Source: Euleptes europaea
Lineage: Eukaryota > Chordata > Lepidosauria > Squamata > Sphaerodactylidae
Assembly: GCF_029931775.1 (NCBI RefSeq)
Contig: NW_026612050.1
Span: forward strand, 434,001 to 498,000
Direction: 5' to 3'
Length of the DNA: 64,000 nt
Under the pieces are notes generated by a model that worked only from the letters and a program-made list of their open reading frames with translations, was not told where the DNA came from and did no database searches. The translations under genes and the position numbers were made by a program. Below are positions 32,550 through 43,350 of this stretch, piece by piece; position 1 is the first letter of the stretch, and every line of letters starts with the position of its first letter.

Positions 32550-32830
32550 ATGTTTCAGTTTCAGTACCTTTATTGGCATACCAAGGGCAATAAAAAAGAG
32601 TAAACCTAGCCACTATACATCATTTTACCTCATCTCTTAATTACATCACCAAGAAATTTGGCTACAGATTCAATAATCTCAGAACTTTGGGAGGACAACA
32701 ACAAGTTAATTTTACTATCGTCGGCTTGATTAGCATAGTTTGATAGAAAAGGATCTAAAAGGGCAGCATGAATTTTGCAATAAAATGGACAGAAAGTTCC
32801 TAGAAATGTTAGTATGAATTGATACTTGGC
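32550..32830 (-). mobile_element. LINE 3'-end fragment
   Basis: On the minus strand, codons read LLLSSQSSEIIESVAKFLGDVI and then a UTR ending in ccaataaaggtactgaaactgaaac. The protein segment parallels the end of the LINE at 50793-54064 (LRSALWEGSDQRVKRVVKF), and both end in an AATAAA-like signal with a short A/G-rich repeat tail. Same or sister family. Confidence 0.65.
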
Positions 32831-33063
32831 TCTGAAAGTTACACAGATCTCGTAACACCTTCACATACTAACAGTTGGGTTGGATTCAACAGTCTGCTTG
32901 TGCGATGACTGCAGATCTTCCCTGACTTCCTTTCCCTCCCCCAGAAGTCCCTTCTGACCCCCAGGCAGTTGATTCCTGTGGTTGCAAGACCTGTCTGGAA
33001 TAGCCACAAGAGTTGGTGGGCTGCAGTGAGGAAGGGCAAAAACACTTCCTCTTCCATCAGTGC

Positions 33064-33378
33064 TGTTATGTATGTACATAGTTAGGATGATATGAAGGGG
33101 GAAACTTAGGAGCTTGAGTCCCCGACGCAGGATCCTAAGCCTGCACGTGCCATTGGCCCAAGCTGGAACGCACCATTGGCCCTAAGCCGGCATGCACCAT
33201 TGGCAACCCGGGGTTGTTCCCCCCATCACGGATCGGGGGGAGTGGCCACAGGCGGCCAGGGGGGCATATAAGCGGGGCCGGTTTACACAGTTCTTCAGTT
33301 CTGTTCTGTGCTTCAATAAACGTGTTGTTGTTGAAACTCCGTCTCGACCTCGTGTGTCCTCCCCACATGGACTTAACA
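33064..33378 (+). repeat. 5' LTR of the Gypsy fossil
   Basis: 315 bp bounded by TG and CA, with a TATA-like gggcatataagcggggcc about 55 bp before the AATAAA. The partner LTR is absent. Confidence 0.75.
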
Positions 33379-34512
33379 GTGGCGACGAAGGCTGGTAGGC
33401 AGTCCGGCTCTTCTGCTGAGATCACTCTCGCTGAAATCACCTTCGATCTTCCATGACCTCACAGTGCCCGGTAGGCAGACCGGCTCGCCTTGCTGAAATC
33501 TCCCGACACACGAAGAGATGCAACACCTCGCACGATGGCTACCAAAGGCTCGATGGAAGCGTTCGACACCGCCAACCCCAGCGAGTGGGAAAGCTACGCC
33601 GACAACGTCACGTTCTTTTTGGACGCCAACGATGTCACGGACGCCGGAAAGAAGCGCTCGCCGTTCTTCAGTGTGTGTGGCCCTCGGACCTTCCAGCTCG
33701 CTCAGTCCTTGCTGGCCCCCACTAAGCTGAGTGATACGCCATTCGATGACATCATGGCCATGCTGGGGAACCACTTTGCACCCCAGCCCACACAACTCGC
33801 TCACCGCCTGGCCTTCCACCTGCGGGACCAGGAACCTGGCGAGTCCGTCACCGCGTACCTCGCAGCCCTCCGCCACACTGCCCATTTCTGCACCTTCCCG
33901 GACCTCGACGGCACTCTGCGTGACCGGTTCGTCTTCGGCCTGCGGAACGAGAAGGTGTGCCGCAGACTCGTTGCCAAGAAGGACGTCCCCCTGACTGTGG
34001 CCGTCGAGGAAGCCACGGCGGCAGAGGCCTCAACGCAGGCTGACCGTCTGGGCGACCGGGGCTCCGCGCCCCCTCCGCCGGCTCCGGCTCCAGTCCACTA
34101 CGAGAGCGGCAGCGACGAGGACGTCGAGGACGAGGCACACAAGATGGCCGCCTGGGGGCACAGGTTGCAGGGCCCAGTGGCTCGCCCGTGCACCAGCTGC
34201 GGTGAACCTCATGACCGCCGCACTTGCCGATTCCGCGACGCAGAGTGCCGGGGCTGCGGCAGGGCAGGTCAACTTGGGGTCAGCTCTCTCCATCATCTCC
34301 ATGGACACCTTCTGTGACCTGGGGCGCCGCGCCACACTCCCAAAGCTGCAGCCGACCGGCATCATCATCTCCAACTACCAATGTCGTCGGGTGCCGGTCC
34401 GGGGTGTCGCCCACGTGAACGTCCGATTCCAGCAGTTCTCGAGCCGCCTCCGCCTCGTCGTGGTCGACGGGCCCCGCGCCAGCCTCCTGGGCCTCGAATT
34501 GGACCCCAATTG
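33064..34512 (+). mobile_element. Gypsy LTR retrotransposon fossil: LTR, gag and a piece of pol
   Basis: An LTR at 33064-33378 (TGTTATG...CTTAACA) carries AATAAA at 33315-33320 and is followed at once by gtggcgacgaagg, a primer-binding-site position. Gag starts near 33535 (MATKGSMEAF). It shows a Gag capsid region (FFLDANDV, FAPQPTQLAHRLAFH, RDRFVFGLRNE) and a zinc-knuckle-like CTSCGEPHDRRTC. Downstream, LRLVVVDGPRASLLGLELD fits the retropepsin end of pol. RT, integrase and the 3' LTR are not found, so it is an incomplete, broken copy. The GC-rich gag stands out against AT-rich surroundings, which suggests a fairly young insertion. Confidence 0.85.
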
Positions 34513-34749
34513 AAAATTTCATAGTTCAAGATTTATAGGTGTTATTCATTATGCATCTCCTTCTTCAATGTGGTTGAAGGAGGCAGAGCAGGAGGAATTA
34601 AAAGGTGAATTCATGATGAAAAAGGAATAGGGCAACATTTGACATGTGATGTCACAATAGTGTATTTGTTTCTCCTGAACAAATGGCAAAAAGTGATGAA
34701 TTTCCTGGCTTTCCTTTGGCATCTCATTTGACATGGCCTCCTTTCTTAT

Positions 34750-34975
34750 ATATGTGGTTTCAGAGGCTGGCTATGTTGGTCTGCAGTAGAAGAGCTAGAT
34801 TTGAGTCTAGCAGCATGTTAGAGACTGCCAAGATTTGTGGGGAATGAGCTTTTGAGAATCAGAGCTCCCTGACAAAGGTATCTGATGAAGGGAGCTTTGA
34901 CTCTTGAAAGCTCATACCGCAAAAATCTTGTTGGTCTCTAAGGTGCTAGCTGTTCTATATATGGCTAGCAGCGAA
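34750..34975. repeat. Penelope-type palindrome with hammerhead-like core
   Basis: Left arm (gagctagatttgagtctagcagcatgttagagactgccaagattt...gaatgagcttttgagaatcagagctccct) and right arm (agggagctttgactcttgaaagctcatac...aaaatcttgttggtctctaaggtgctagc) are inverted copies. Repeats of this sequence type are frequent in reptile genomes. I link them to Penelope-like retroelement ends because such ends are known to carry hammerhead ribozymes. No GIY-YIG or RT domain is present. Confidence 0.6.
34877..34918 (+). ncRNA. Hammerhead-ribozyme-like motif
   Basis: The layout is stem I GGTAT (34877-34881) with ATACC (34914-34918), core CTGATGA (34882-34888), stem II GGGAG (34890-34894) with CTCTT (34901-34905, two G-U pairs), core GAAA (34906-34909) and the cleavage triplet CTC (34911-34913) after a single G. 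All hammerhead core boxes (CUGANGA, GAAA, NUH) are in order. Stem III is reduced to almost nothing, as known for minimal type I motifs of Penelope-like elements. Activity is not shown. Confidence 0.6.
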
Positions 34976-35575
34976 GAGAAAATGTCACTTGACTCAATTT
35001 GGTAATTTTGTGATCTCTCAGTGAATGTTAGCAAAAAACGTGCTTATTTTCTGACATCTAATGTTAGAACATGCACATTGATGGTGCTGCATGCATAAAC
35101 CTATTTGTATCACCCCCGGTGAAGAACCCCTTGGAAAGCTGATCAAAGCCTTGGCCAGAACACACTCGGGAACTAGAGAAGGGTTTAAAGACATGGATTG
35201 GGGACAACAATCCCAGAAAACATTTTCAAGAAATAATTTCAGAATTTATGCCGAGAGAGAACATATTCACCAATACCTTTGGTTGGGTAATCTGATCACT
35301 TGTTTCTCAGCAACCCATGAAAGGTTTGTTAAAGTAGGGAGGGGAAAATAGTGCCTTTAATTGCTGGGAAACTTCCTTAAACCAAGGGTTCCCTGGAAAG
35401 GACCCTGGTAACCTGATGCCACCACTCAGGACCTCCTGAGAACCTATAGACTAACTTGCTGAGAAGGTACTCATCCAGTGCAGTACTACAGCAATAACAA
35501 AAATAACTTATAACCAACCTGCACTCCAGCACATGGGGAAGAGATTAAGAGAAATATCCTAGAGAAATAGATTGA
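34976..35575. other. No gene recognised
   Basis: An 86-codon frame at 35091-35351 has no motif. It may belong to the LTR-like element to its right. Confidence 0.4.
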
Positions 35576-35579
35576 ACTA

Positions 35580-35619
35580 AGTGAAGCCAAAAAATGTCTT
35601 TATAAAAAGGTTTATTGCA

Positions 35620-35655
<36 letters not shown>

Positions 35656-36265
35656 CGAACGAGAACAAAGGGGAAAGGGTGGTTGGATTAAAAAGGGGAT
35701 GGGGGAAAAAGCAAAACCAAATACAGGGAAAATGCACTGCAACAACACAGATATTCAAATGAAAAGCAATACAGTTGAAGGAGCTAAGCTAAACTCATTA
35801 CTTTTGCTGTAGCTGGTTTCTCAGAACCTCTACAGAGTTCTTTGTGGTAACAAGAAGTTGAAGGAGTCTTTAACCCCTACCCAATTTCCACTGAAAACTG
35901 AAGACCAGGGGAAATCCCAGATGTACAGATATTTATGCTAAATGGAATTGAACTTAAGCTAGCCTCCTTTATAAGACTGACAAGCGGATTTCTCCAATCC
36001 CATGCAAATCCCCATCTCTGTTGTCAGAGGCTACTTTTACTAATCAGAGACATATCCCACCTCCATGAAGCACGTGGTAATGGCTCTGAACTTCCATGAC
36101 AAATATCTGGTCTAAAGCAGATTGTCCTTTGTCCAAAAGGGATTAAGTCTGCCAGGGTGATCCAATGTGGGTAGGACTGGAATACCTTTATTGTAATGGA
36201 ATCTGTTGTCCCAGACTCTCTAGGTAGCATGCCTGATCCTTAGCCAGTTTTAGAATTTCTGTCAC
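35580..36265 (-). mobile_element. Possible LTR-like fossil
   Basis: On the minus strand it starts TGTGACAGAAATTC (36265) and, near the lower end, has tgcaataaacctttttataaag, an AATAAA-type signal. Its start resembles that of the LTR-like segment at 5051. It contains a (GA)n tract at 35619-35660. No coding region or partner repeat. Confidence 0.35.
35619..35660. repeat. (GA)n microsatellite
   Basis: A gagaga tract with a few GC interruptions; the Arg/Glu and Ser/Leu frames over it are artefacts. Confidence 0.95.
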
Positions 36266-36379
36266 AAGGTTCATTAAGATTAAGACTGTAGTATTAAAGA
36301 ACTTTTGTACAGGAAGCAGCTTTTGGTTGGAAAATTTTTCAGAATCTCATTTCAAACTGGAAAAGAACTTTGAGGGAAA

Positions 36380-37245
36380 TGTAACGCAGTGCATATTTCA
36401 AATAAATCAGAGCTAAGGCAGCTGTATGTGAGCAGAGGGTTTGCTTGTCAAGAAATACTAGAGGAGGAGGGTGACAGCCCAGTGGAAAGTATCTGGGTGA
36501 AGATAAGGGAAGGACAAACAGTATTGTGGTTGGAGTCTACTACAGACCTCCCGACCAGGGTGAGGAGGTGGATGCTGCCCTTCGTGAGCAGCTTGACAGG
36601 GTATCCAAACAAGAGCTGGTAGTTATGGGTGACTTCAGCTTCCCTGATGTGTGCTGGGAGACAAACTCTGCAAAGAGACCACAGACACACAAGTTCCTCA
36701 CCTGCTTGGCCGACAACTTCATCAAATGGTGGAGGTAGCTACAAGGGGCTCAGACTTAATATTGACCAACAGGCAAGAGATGATAGATGAAGTGAAAGTG
36801 GTGGGGACCTTAGGGTGAAGTGACTATGTCCTCCTAGAATTCCTTTTGCTGTGGGGGACCAAGGAAGTTCATAGTTACACAGATCTGTTACATTTTGGTA
36901 GGGCAGATTTTAATAAACTCAGAGGCATGATGAAAATCATTCCATAGGCAAGACTGCTGGAAAGGAAAGGAGCAAGTGAAGGCTGGGCTCTCCTAAAACA
37001 AGAGCTCTTGCAGGTTCAAGCCCTCACTATTCCAACAAGAAGGAAACATGGTAGAGGATCCAAGAAACCAATGTGGATAAACAGAACTCCATGATGAGAT
37101 AAGGGAGAAAAAGGAAATGTTCAAGAAATGGAAGCAAGGACATACCTCTAAAGAAGAGTATCTGTGGGTTGCTATGCACTGTAGGTCAGCCATCAGAGAA
37201 GCCAAAGCTCACAGTGAGCTGTTGCTGGCCAGGGATGCTTGATTT
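36380..37245 (+). mobile_element. CR1 LINE fragment, endonuclease domain
   Basis: Reads MVGVYYRPPDQGEEVDAAL, then QELVVMGDFSFPDVCWE, the APE-type endonuclease motif of CR1 (usually GDFNHPDICWE), followed by DLILTNRQE and later KEEYLWVAMHCRSAIREAKAH. The Asn of GDFN is Ser here, and frames shift, so the enzyme is dead. RT is missing downstream. Confidence 0.85.
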
Positions 37246-38038
37246 TGTAGATTTGAAATATGCAACTTTTTTGGACATCTAAGATTTGGCCTAGAAATTG
37301 TACCTTTTTAAAAAGGAAGGTATCTTCAAATTATATCTGGATCCAATGCTGTTGTTGCCATTTGTTAGTATAAATTATAATAAATCATGTAGTGTTTAAG
37401 GAACTCTACTATGATATAAGTGAAGTAAAAGCTTAAATATCTGCAAAGAAGAAGGAAATGTATTTGTTACTCTATCAATGTGGATAAAAAATCTGCAGAA
37501 TTAGCCTCTGCTATTCACCTTGTTTTTATGCTTTCAACCTGCCAATCTACAGGTGATACAAATTCATAAAAATAACTATTTATTCATCCTTTACAATGGG
37601 GCCTTGAGTCTGCTGCCTGACATGACAGACCTGGCCTGGAAAGCAAACTGTGAGCAGTTTTTAGGAGACAGGGTGGAGACTCTCAGAAGTGCAGATAATA
37701 AAAGCCTGCAAGCTTTTCATTCTATAGCAGCCTCCGGTACTAGTTTTCCATTCTGCACAATATCTCCCAGAAAACAATGAATGAACCAGTTAGCAACTGT
37801 TGCGCAATGATACTACCAAACTATATCTGGGATTGAAAAGGGTTTAATAGCTTTGTTTCAGCTGCCTATTTGGCTTCAGACAACAATCCACATAAAAAAA
37901 TTTATTAGGACCAAGCTCAATTGCTCCCCCTTGTGTTCTCTACTAAATTTCAAATACCACTGGCCATGTAACCATATTTAACAACATGAAAACCATATAA
38001 ATGTCTCAGTTCTTCACTGAGCTGATTTACTCAGTGCT
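37246..38038. other. No gene recognised
   Basis: AT-rich; an 86-codon frame at 37520-37780 has no motif. Confidence 0.5.
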
Positions 38039-38047
38039 AAATCTGCA

Positions 38048-40200
38048 CTAAAAAAGGAAGAACAAGAGATCTGTTCCACACGATACAAGAAATTAAAGGG
38101 AAATTTAAAGCATGTTTAGGCATGCTGAATGATCAGCATGGAAATACATTAACTGAAGAGGACAAAATAAAGAAAAGGTGGGAACAATACACTGAAGAAC
38201 TATACAGAATAGATGAAAGGATGACAGATTCCCTCCAAGAAGAATCTTTTGAAGAAGAACCTACAGTTTTAGAAAGTGAAGTGAAAGCTGCCCTGACAGC
38301 AATTGGTAGAAATAAATCACCAGGAGCAGATGGGATATCAATAGAGCTATTCCAAACCACAGAGTCCATCAAAATCTTGACAAAAATAAGCCAACAGATA
38401 TGGAAAACAAAACAATGGCCCACCAACTAGAAACAATCCATTTACATTGCAGTTCCCAAGAAAGGAGACCTCAAAGATTGCAGCAACTATTGGACCATCA
38501 CATTAATTTCTCACGCGAGTAAAGTGATGCTCAAAATCTTACAGCAAAGGCTGTTACCTTATATGGAACAAGAAATGCCTGATGTTCAAGCTGGATTCAG
38601 AAAAGTTAGAGGCACTAGAGATCATATTGCAAATCTACATTGGTTACTGGAGCATACGAGAATTTCAGAAGAAAATCAGCTTGTCTTTCATAGATTACAG
38701 CAAAGCTTTAGTCTGTGTGGATCATGAAAAGCTATGGCTGGTTTAAAGGAAATGGGTGTGCCACAACATCTGATTGTTTTGATGCACAACCTGTACTCTG
38801 GACAAGAGGCCACGGTTAGGATAGAATATGGAGAAACAGAATGGTTTCCAATTGGCAAAGGTGTTAGACAATTATGTATTTTATCTCCCTGTCTCTTCAA
38901 TCTGTATACAGAACATATCATTAGGAAAACTGGATTAGATTTAGATGGAGTGATGGGGGGAGGAACATTAACAATTTGAGATATGCCGATGATACTATAT
39001 TACTGGCAGAAAATAGTGAAGACTTGAAACGACTACTGCTGAAAGTTAAAAGAGAAAGTGCCAAAGCAGGACTACAGCTGAACATCAAGAAGACAAAAGT
39101 AATGACTACAGGAGAATTACACAACTTTAAGGCTGACAATGAGGAAATTGAAATTGTTGAAGACTTTCTATTCCTTGGCCCCATCATCAAGCAAAAGGGA
39201 TACTGCAGCCAAAAAATCAGTAAGAGATTGAGACTGGGAAGGGCAGCCACGAAGGAGCTAGAAAAGATGCTGAAGTGTAAGGATGTGTTCACTTGCCACC
39301 AAGATTAAGTTAATTCATGCCATCGTATTCCTTTTTTTAAAATTAGTTCTTTTTATACGTTTTTGATATATGTTACTTATTGTTTTTATCCCGTACATTT
39401 CATATTTCCTTTTAACCCCTTCCACCTCCTCCCTTCCCCCCCCTCCTTCTCCTTGTAGTTTTTAACCTTTTAGTCCCAGCCATGATTCACAAAGTCTGAA
39501 TCTTCCACTGAATGTCTTTTCTTCCTTCTGTTGATATCCTTTCTAGGTAGGTCTTCCATCTCCTCCTGATTTCTGTAATATTGTCTTCCCATGTAGACTT
39601 CTGGCGCAGCCTCTCGACTATATCCGACTGTATAAATTCAAACAAATAATTGTGCCAGATTTCTACCCTCCATTTACTTTTATCCTTCCATCCCAGATCA
39701 ATAACTGCTTTGCTTGCTAGTATCATAGCCTTAAATGTGCATGCCATCGTATTCCTTATTACTCTGTATGGGTGTGAAAGCTGGACATTGAAGAAAGCTG
39801 ATAGGAAGAAAGTAGATTCCTTTGAAATGTGGTGTTGAAGGAGAGTGTTACGGATACCGTGGACTTAAAAAAAATAATAATCAGTGGGTTATAGATCAAA
39901 TCAAGCCTGAACTGACCCTAGAAGCTAAAATGACTAAACCGAGGCTATCGTATTTTGGTCACATTATGAGAAGACAAGAGTCACTGGAAAAGACAGTCAT
40001 GCTAGGAAAAGTTGAGGGCAGCAGGTAAAGAGGAAGACTCAACAAGAGATGGATTGACTCAATAAAGGAAGCCACAGCCCTCGATTTGCGAGATCTGAGC
40101 AAGGCTGTCAAAGATAGGACATTTTGGAGGACACTGATTCATAGGGTCGCCATGAGTTGGAAGCGACTTGACGGCACTTAACACACACATACACACACAA
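38048..40200 (+). mobile_element. BovB (RTE) LINE, 5'-truncated, split by an L1
   Basis: Codons give NKSPGADGISIELFQ, GFRKVRGTRDHI, the RT active-site block RYADDTILLAE, LNIKKTKVMTTG and, after the L1 insert, YGCESWTLKKADRKKVDSFEMWC and YFGHIMRR, all typical of BovB. The 3' end agggtcgccatgagttggaagcgacttgacggcacttaacacacacat is the diagnostic BovB tail. Flanking aaatctgca at 38039-38047 and 40201-40209 is the target duplication. Several stops and shifts disable the frame. Confidence 0.93.
39334..39739 (-). mobile_element. L1 LINE 3' end nested in BovB
   Basis: On the minus strand it encodes KAVIDLGWKDKSKWRVEIW and WEDNITEIRRRWKTYLE, then runs through a pyrimidine/purine-rich 3' UTR to a poly-A (poly-T at 39332-39338 on +). 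The BovB sequence catgccatcgtattcctt is repeated at 39316-39333 and 39740-39757, a 16-18-bp target duplication. The insert is about 0.4 kb and 5'-truncated. Confidence 0.9.
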
Positions 40201-40209
40201 AAATCTGCA

Positions 40210-41565
40210 TTAGAGTTTCATTAGAAAAGCATTAAGACCTCCATGGATAAATATGTCTTCTGTTTGTGAATGACATAAAAAATGACCCATTTTATAAAAT
40301 CCAAAGAGTGACAATTATTTAAAGTTGTAAGACAAGTAAAATTTAATAGGATGAAAAATTCTGGAGTTCACTACAAGAATTTGATTCCCAAGAAGGAATT
40401 TGTACGTGTGGTAAAGGGGTGCCTGTTCAAATGCAGTTTTGCACAATTTTCACTGCAGCCACTACCACTAGCAAGGAAGTTTCCCTCTTGTAAAACTGCA
40501 AAGATTGGTCTAATTTGCAATGGGATGTGCTACAAGAAAAACATCAAGCAATGCCTGTTTCTGCAAAAGCATTACAAAATCAAACTTCACCAGAATGGAC
40601 TTTCAGGGAGATGGTCTAACAATAATAGGTCAATGTGTCAATATTCTATTTTGTGTACCAAAGCTCCAAGATGATGCTACAAATTTATGTTATATATAGC
40701 ATAAAACAAGATTGTGCCACTTTGATTTGCAAAACATTAAATGCTTCTTTTTTTTTCTGCTTCCATCATTTTGAGCAAAGAAATGTAGATGTGCCTGGGG
40801 AAAATGAAACAGCGATCAAACTCAAAACTCAGGACAAAGTTATCAGAAAATGGCTAATACCTTTTTCAAGGTTTGAAAATTGCCTTATAGATCCAACCCA
40901 GGAAACATGTATTTCCTATACCTAAAATCAATCCATGAATCAGTATGTTCAGATCTTCCCTGTGCACATCTGGATTATGTCATAAACTATATATCATGGG
41001 TTGGATTCAACCACTGCAAAGTAGTCACAATAGCGCAAGGGGAAGACAACTTTCAATGATTTAGTTATAATCAAAATGTGATTTACAGCCCATTCCTGAG
41101 GACTGTAAAGGTTTAGGAGGCTGCCAAAAGGCAGCTGCTCCCCTGGCCTGGCATGGGAACGCCCCCAGGGGGCTGGTGGCGTAAGTGGCATGGGCCCCTG
41201 CACAGGGGGGCTGAATGCTGATGCAGCCCCTTCTTTGCCTCCTAAGGACTTTTGTCCTTTAGGCTCAGGCATAGGTTGTTAGTTTCTTTTCTTTTAGAAC
41301 TTTATTATATATTGACATACATTTTATAAAGACAAAATATATCACAACATAGGTTAACAGATACACAAAACCAAGGAGGCTAGAACACACATTCAGGGAG
41401 GCCAGAATATAGAAATGTAGTATATTAGGGAAGTAATGGCATCACTATGAACAAAAAAAAAGTTATAGGATCCTCAAGTTAATCCACCATGAAGGGAACA
41501 AAGGCCTAGGAAATACTTACCGGTATGTGTTCTTTGTCAAAAGCAACAATTAACCAGGGATAAAG
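40210..41565. other. No gene recognised; possible old repeats
   Basis: A 107-codon frame at 40351-40674 and its 96-codon neighbour lack motifs. 40990-41280 is GC-rich and resembles an old interspersed repeat. 41285-41520 begins with a T-rich run like a reverse-oriented LINE tail. Confidence 0.35.
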
Positions 41566-41862
41566 CCTACCCATGGCGCAGAGTGGTAAACTGCAGTACT
41601 ACAGTCCAAGCTCTGCTCATGACCGGAGTTCAATCCTGACAGAAGTTGGTTTCAGGTAGCTGGCTCAAGGTTGACTCAGCCTTCCATCCTTCCGAGGTTG
41701 GTAAAATGAGTACCCAGCTTGCTGGGGGTAAAGGGAAGATGACTGGGCAAGGCACTGGCAAAGCACCCCGTAAACAAAGTCTGCCTAGTAAACGCCGGGA
41801 TGTTACGTCACCCCATGGGTCAGGAATGACCCGGTGCTTGCACAGAAGACCTTGACCTTTTT
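41566..41862 (+). mobile_element. tRNA-derived SINE, full length
   Basis: Begins ctacccatggcgcagagtggtaaactgcagtact (A box) with gagttcaatcc as B box, and the body cttccatccttccgaggttggtaaaatgagtacccagcttgctggggg. The tail is gacccggtgcttgcacagaagacc. Same family as 4234-4534, opposite strand. Confidence 0.92.
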
Positions 41863-42230
41863 TTAAACCCTACAAACTGGCCTTGCTACTTGTGCAGTAC
41901 AAATGACCTTGCAGGTCTGTGTAACCATTTTACATATAGTTAGAATTTCAGCAGGTCAGCACAGTTTAAATTGCAGTACTGGGCCTAGGATGATGGGCCT
42001 CTTCCCAGCAAAGTCTCCTATAAAGGTTTTTCACTGTCCATGTGACTCCACCCCATCTAGTTTTAACACACTTTAAACATCCTTAGTCCCTCTTAAAACA
42101 TTTACATAATGACCTACTGATTACCTAAGCAAATGCCCAAAGAATGATCATTGTTCTGGTGTAATGTTCTCACACAGTTTCTGGAACATCACTTGCTTCT
42201 GGTATGAAATTAATATTGAAATGAAAACTT

Positions 42231-42524
42231 CTAGCCATAAGATCTGACAACTCCTGCAGTTGCTTTGATATCATCTTCATTCTCTTCCGTATGATTTAGT
42301 TCCTCATTTGAGGCCTCAAGTTGACTATTGATATTTTCGCAGAGATTATCTGCAACAGCTGAACTGCCTGGATTTAAATTTGCAGCATTTTGAGGATTAG
42401 AATGAATGTCTGCAGGACCGTTGTTTAAACTTGAATCAGGATTTATTAGGGGAACTTCTTGTTTTTTGAACTGAGGGTCGAATTCGTCTTGCTGGAAAAC
42501 TTTCCCTGAAAAAGACACGCTCAT
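42231..42524 (-). CDS. Unrecognised 97-codon ORF, divergent from RIC1
   Basis: The frame starts at an ATG at 42524-42522 with A at -3 and G at +4 (gtagaATGag), a good initiation context. It encodes a hydrophilic protein beginning MSVSFSGKVFQQDEFDPQF, rich in Asn, Glu and Asp (NLNPGSS, ENINSQLEASNEELNHTEEN) and ending VVRSYG. There is no signal peptide, membrane span or known domain. The frame stays open upstream to 42824 but there it is only Arg/Gly/Pro from CpG-rich DNA, so I chose the inner start. It begins within the edge of the RIC1 CpG island and points away from RIC1, as in a bidirectional promoter pair. No polyadenylation signal was found soon after the stop, so it might be a first exon, a retrocopy or chance. 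Confidence 0.45.
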   Translation of the reverse strand: MSVSFSGKVFQQDEFDPQFKKQEVPLINPDSSLNNGPADIHSNPQNAANLNPGSSAVADNLCENINSQLEASNEELNHTEENEDDIKATAGVVRSYG

Positions 42525-42529
42525 TCTAC

Positions 42530-43350
42530 ACGTGGGTTTCCTCCTCCTCGTCCTCTCGCCTCGCCGGCTACAGCCACGGCACACGACCCGCCTCTCCAAC
42601 CTCGCGCAGGACAGGCCTCTCCCCGGCAGCGGAGGCGGTCTCTGCGTGATGGCACAACTTCCGGCTTTCCCTCCGACGTCTGAGCCAATCACCGGATCTC
42701 GTCCCTCCTGATTCTGCGCCAGAGTGCTGACGGGATGCGCTGAAGCGTCCGCCTCCCCTTCGCTCGGCTCGCCCGGGTGTACGCATGCGCGCCCCCGTGT
42801 CTCGCTCCTACGGCGTTCCGACAAGCAGACGCCACATCGCCGAGGGAGAGAGCAAGAAGCGATGGCGGCAGCGAGCGGGGCCGTTGCGGGGGCGGCGCGA
42901 GGCGGCGGGAAGGCCGGAGAGGCGCCGCGGGGCCGCCCTCTCGCGCGGTAACCGCCCTCTCGCCTCCCCGAAGCGCGGTGGGAAGGGAGCCCTGGTCCTT
43001 CCGTCCGAGCGCTGCCCAGCCAGCTCCGTCGGGGGCCCCCCGCTGGCCTCCGGGAAGGCCGTGGGGGTGGCGGTGTGATGCCCCGCTCCCCGCGGCGTCT
43101 TCAGAGGGCCGCCGCCGCCCGGGGCTGATGCTGAAACGCTCGCCGGCTCCGGCCGCCGCCTCTGCCGCCTCGTCGCCCGGCGAGAAGGGAGGGCTTCTCC
43201 AGCCATGTATTTCCTGAGCGGGTGGCCCAAGAGGCTGCTGTGCCCCCTGGAGGCTCGCGAGCCCCCGGCCCGCATCCAGGCGGACCCGCAAAGGACTTTG
43301 TTCGCCGTGTTGTCCCCGTCTCAGCTCTGCATCTGGTACAGCCGGGTGAG
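42530..43350. promoter_or_regulatory. CpG island, RIC1 promoter, possibly bidirectional
   Basis: A dense CpG block in an otherwise AT-rich region. Candidate factor sites by sequence: CCAAT at 42685-42689, an NRF1-like cgcatgcgc at 42782-42790 and a YY1-like gatggcggc at 42861-42869. There is no TATA box. The RIC1 start codon lies at its right side, and the minus-strand ORF starts just outside its left side. Confidence 0.88.
43205..43345 (+). CDS. RIC1: RIC1 coding exon 1
   Basis: The start is supported by homology and by a fair context (agccATGt). The hydrophobic and basic first residues belong to the beginning of the beta-propeller region, not to a signal peptide. The middle ([15 protein letters not shown]) is the variable part; flanking blocks are conserved. 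Confidence 0.95.

Noticed and set aside
41566-41640. tRNA gene
   Set aside because: A and B boxes are present but the sequence does not fold as a tRNA and continues into a known SINE body; the same holds for the other SINE heads.
42777-43291. Frames of 97-200 codons in the CpG island on both strands
   Set aside because: Shadows of CpG-rich promoter DNA around the RIC1 start; the true coding part is 43205-43345.
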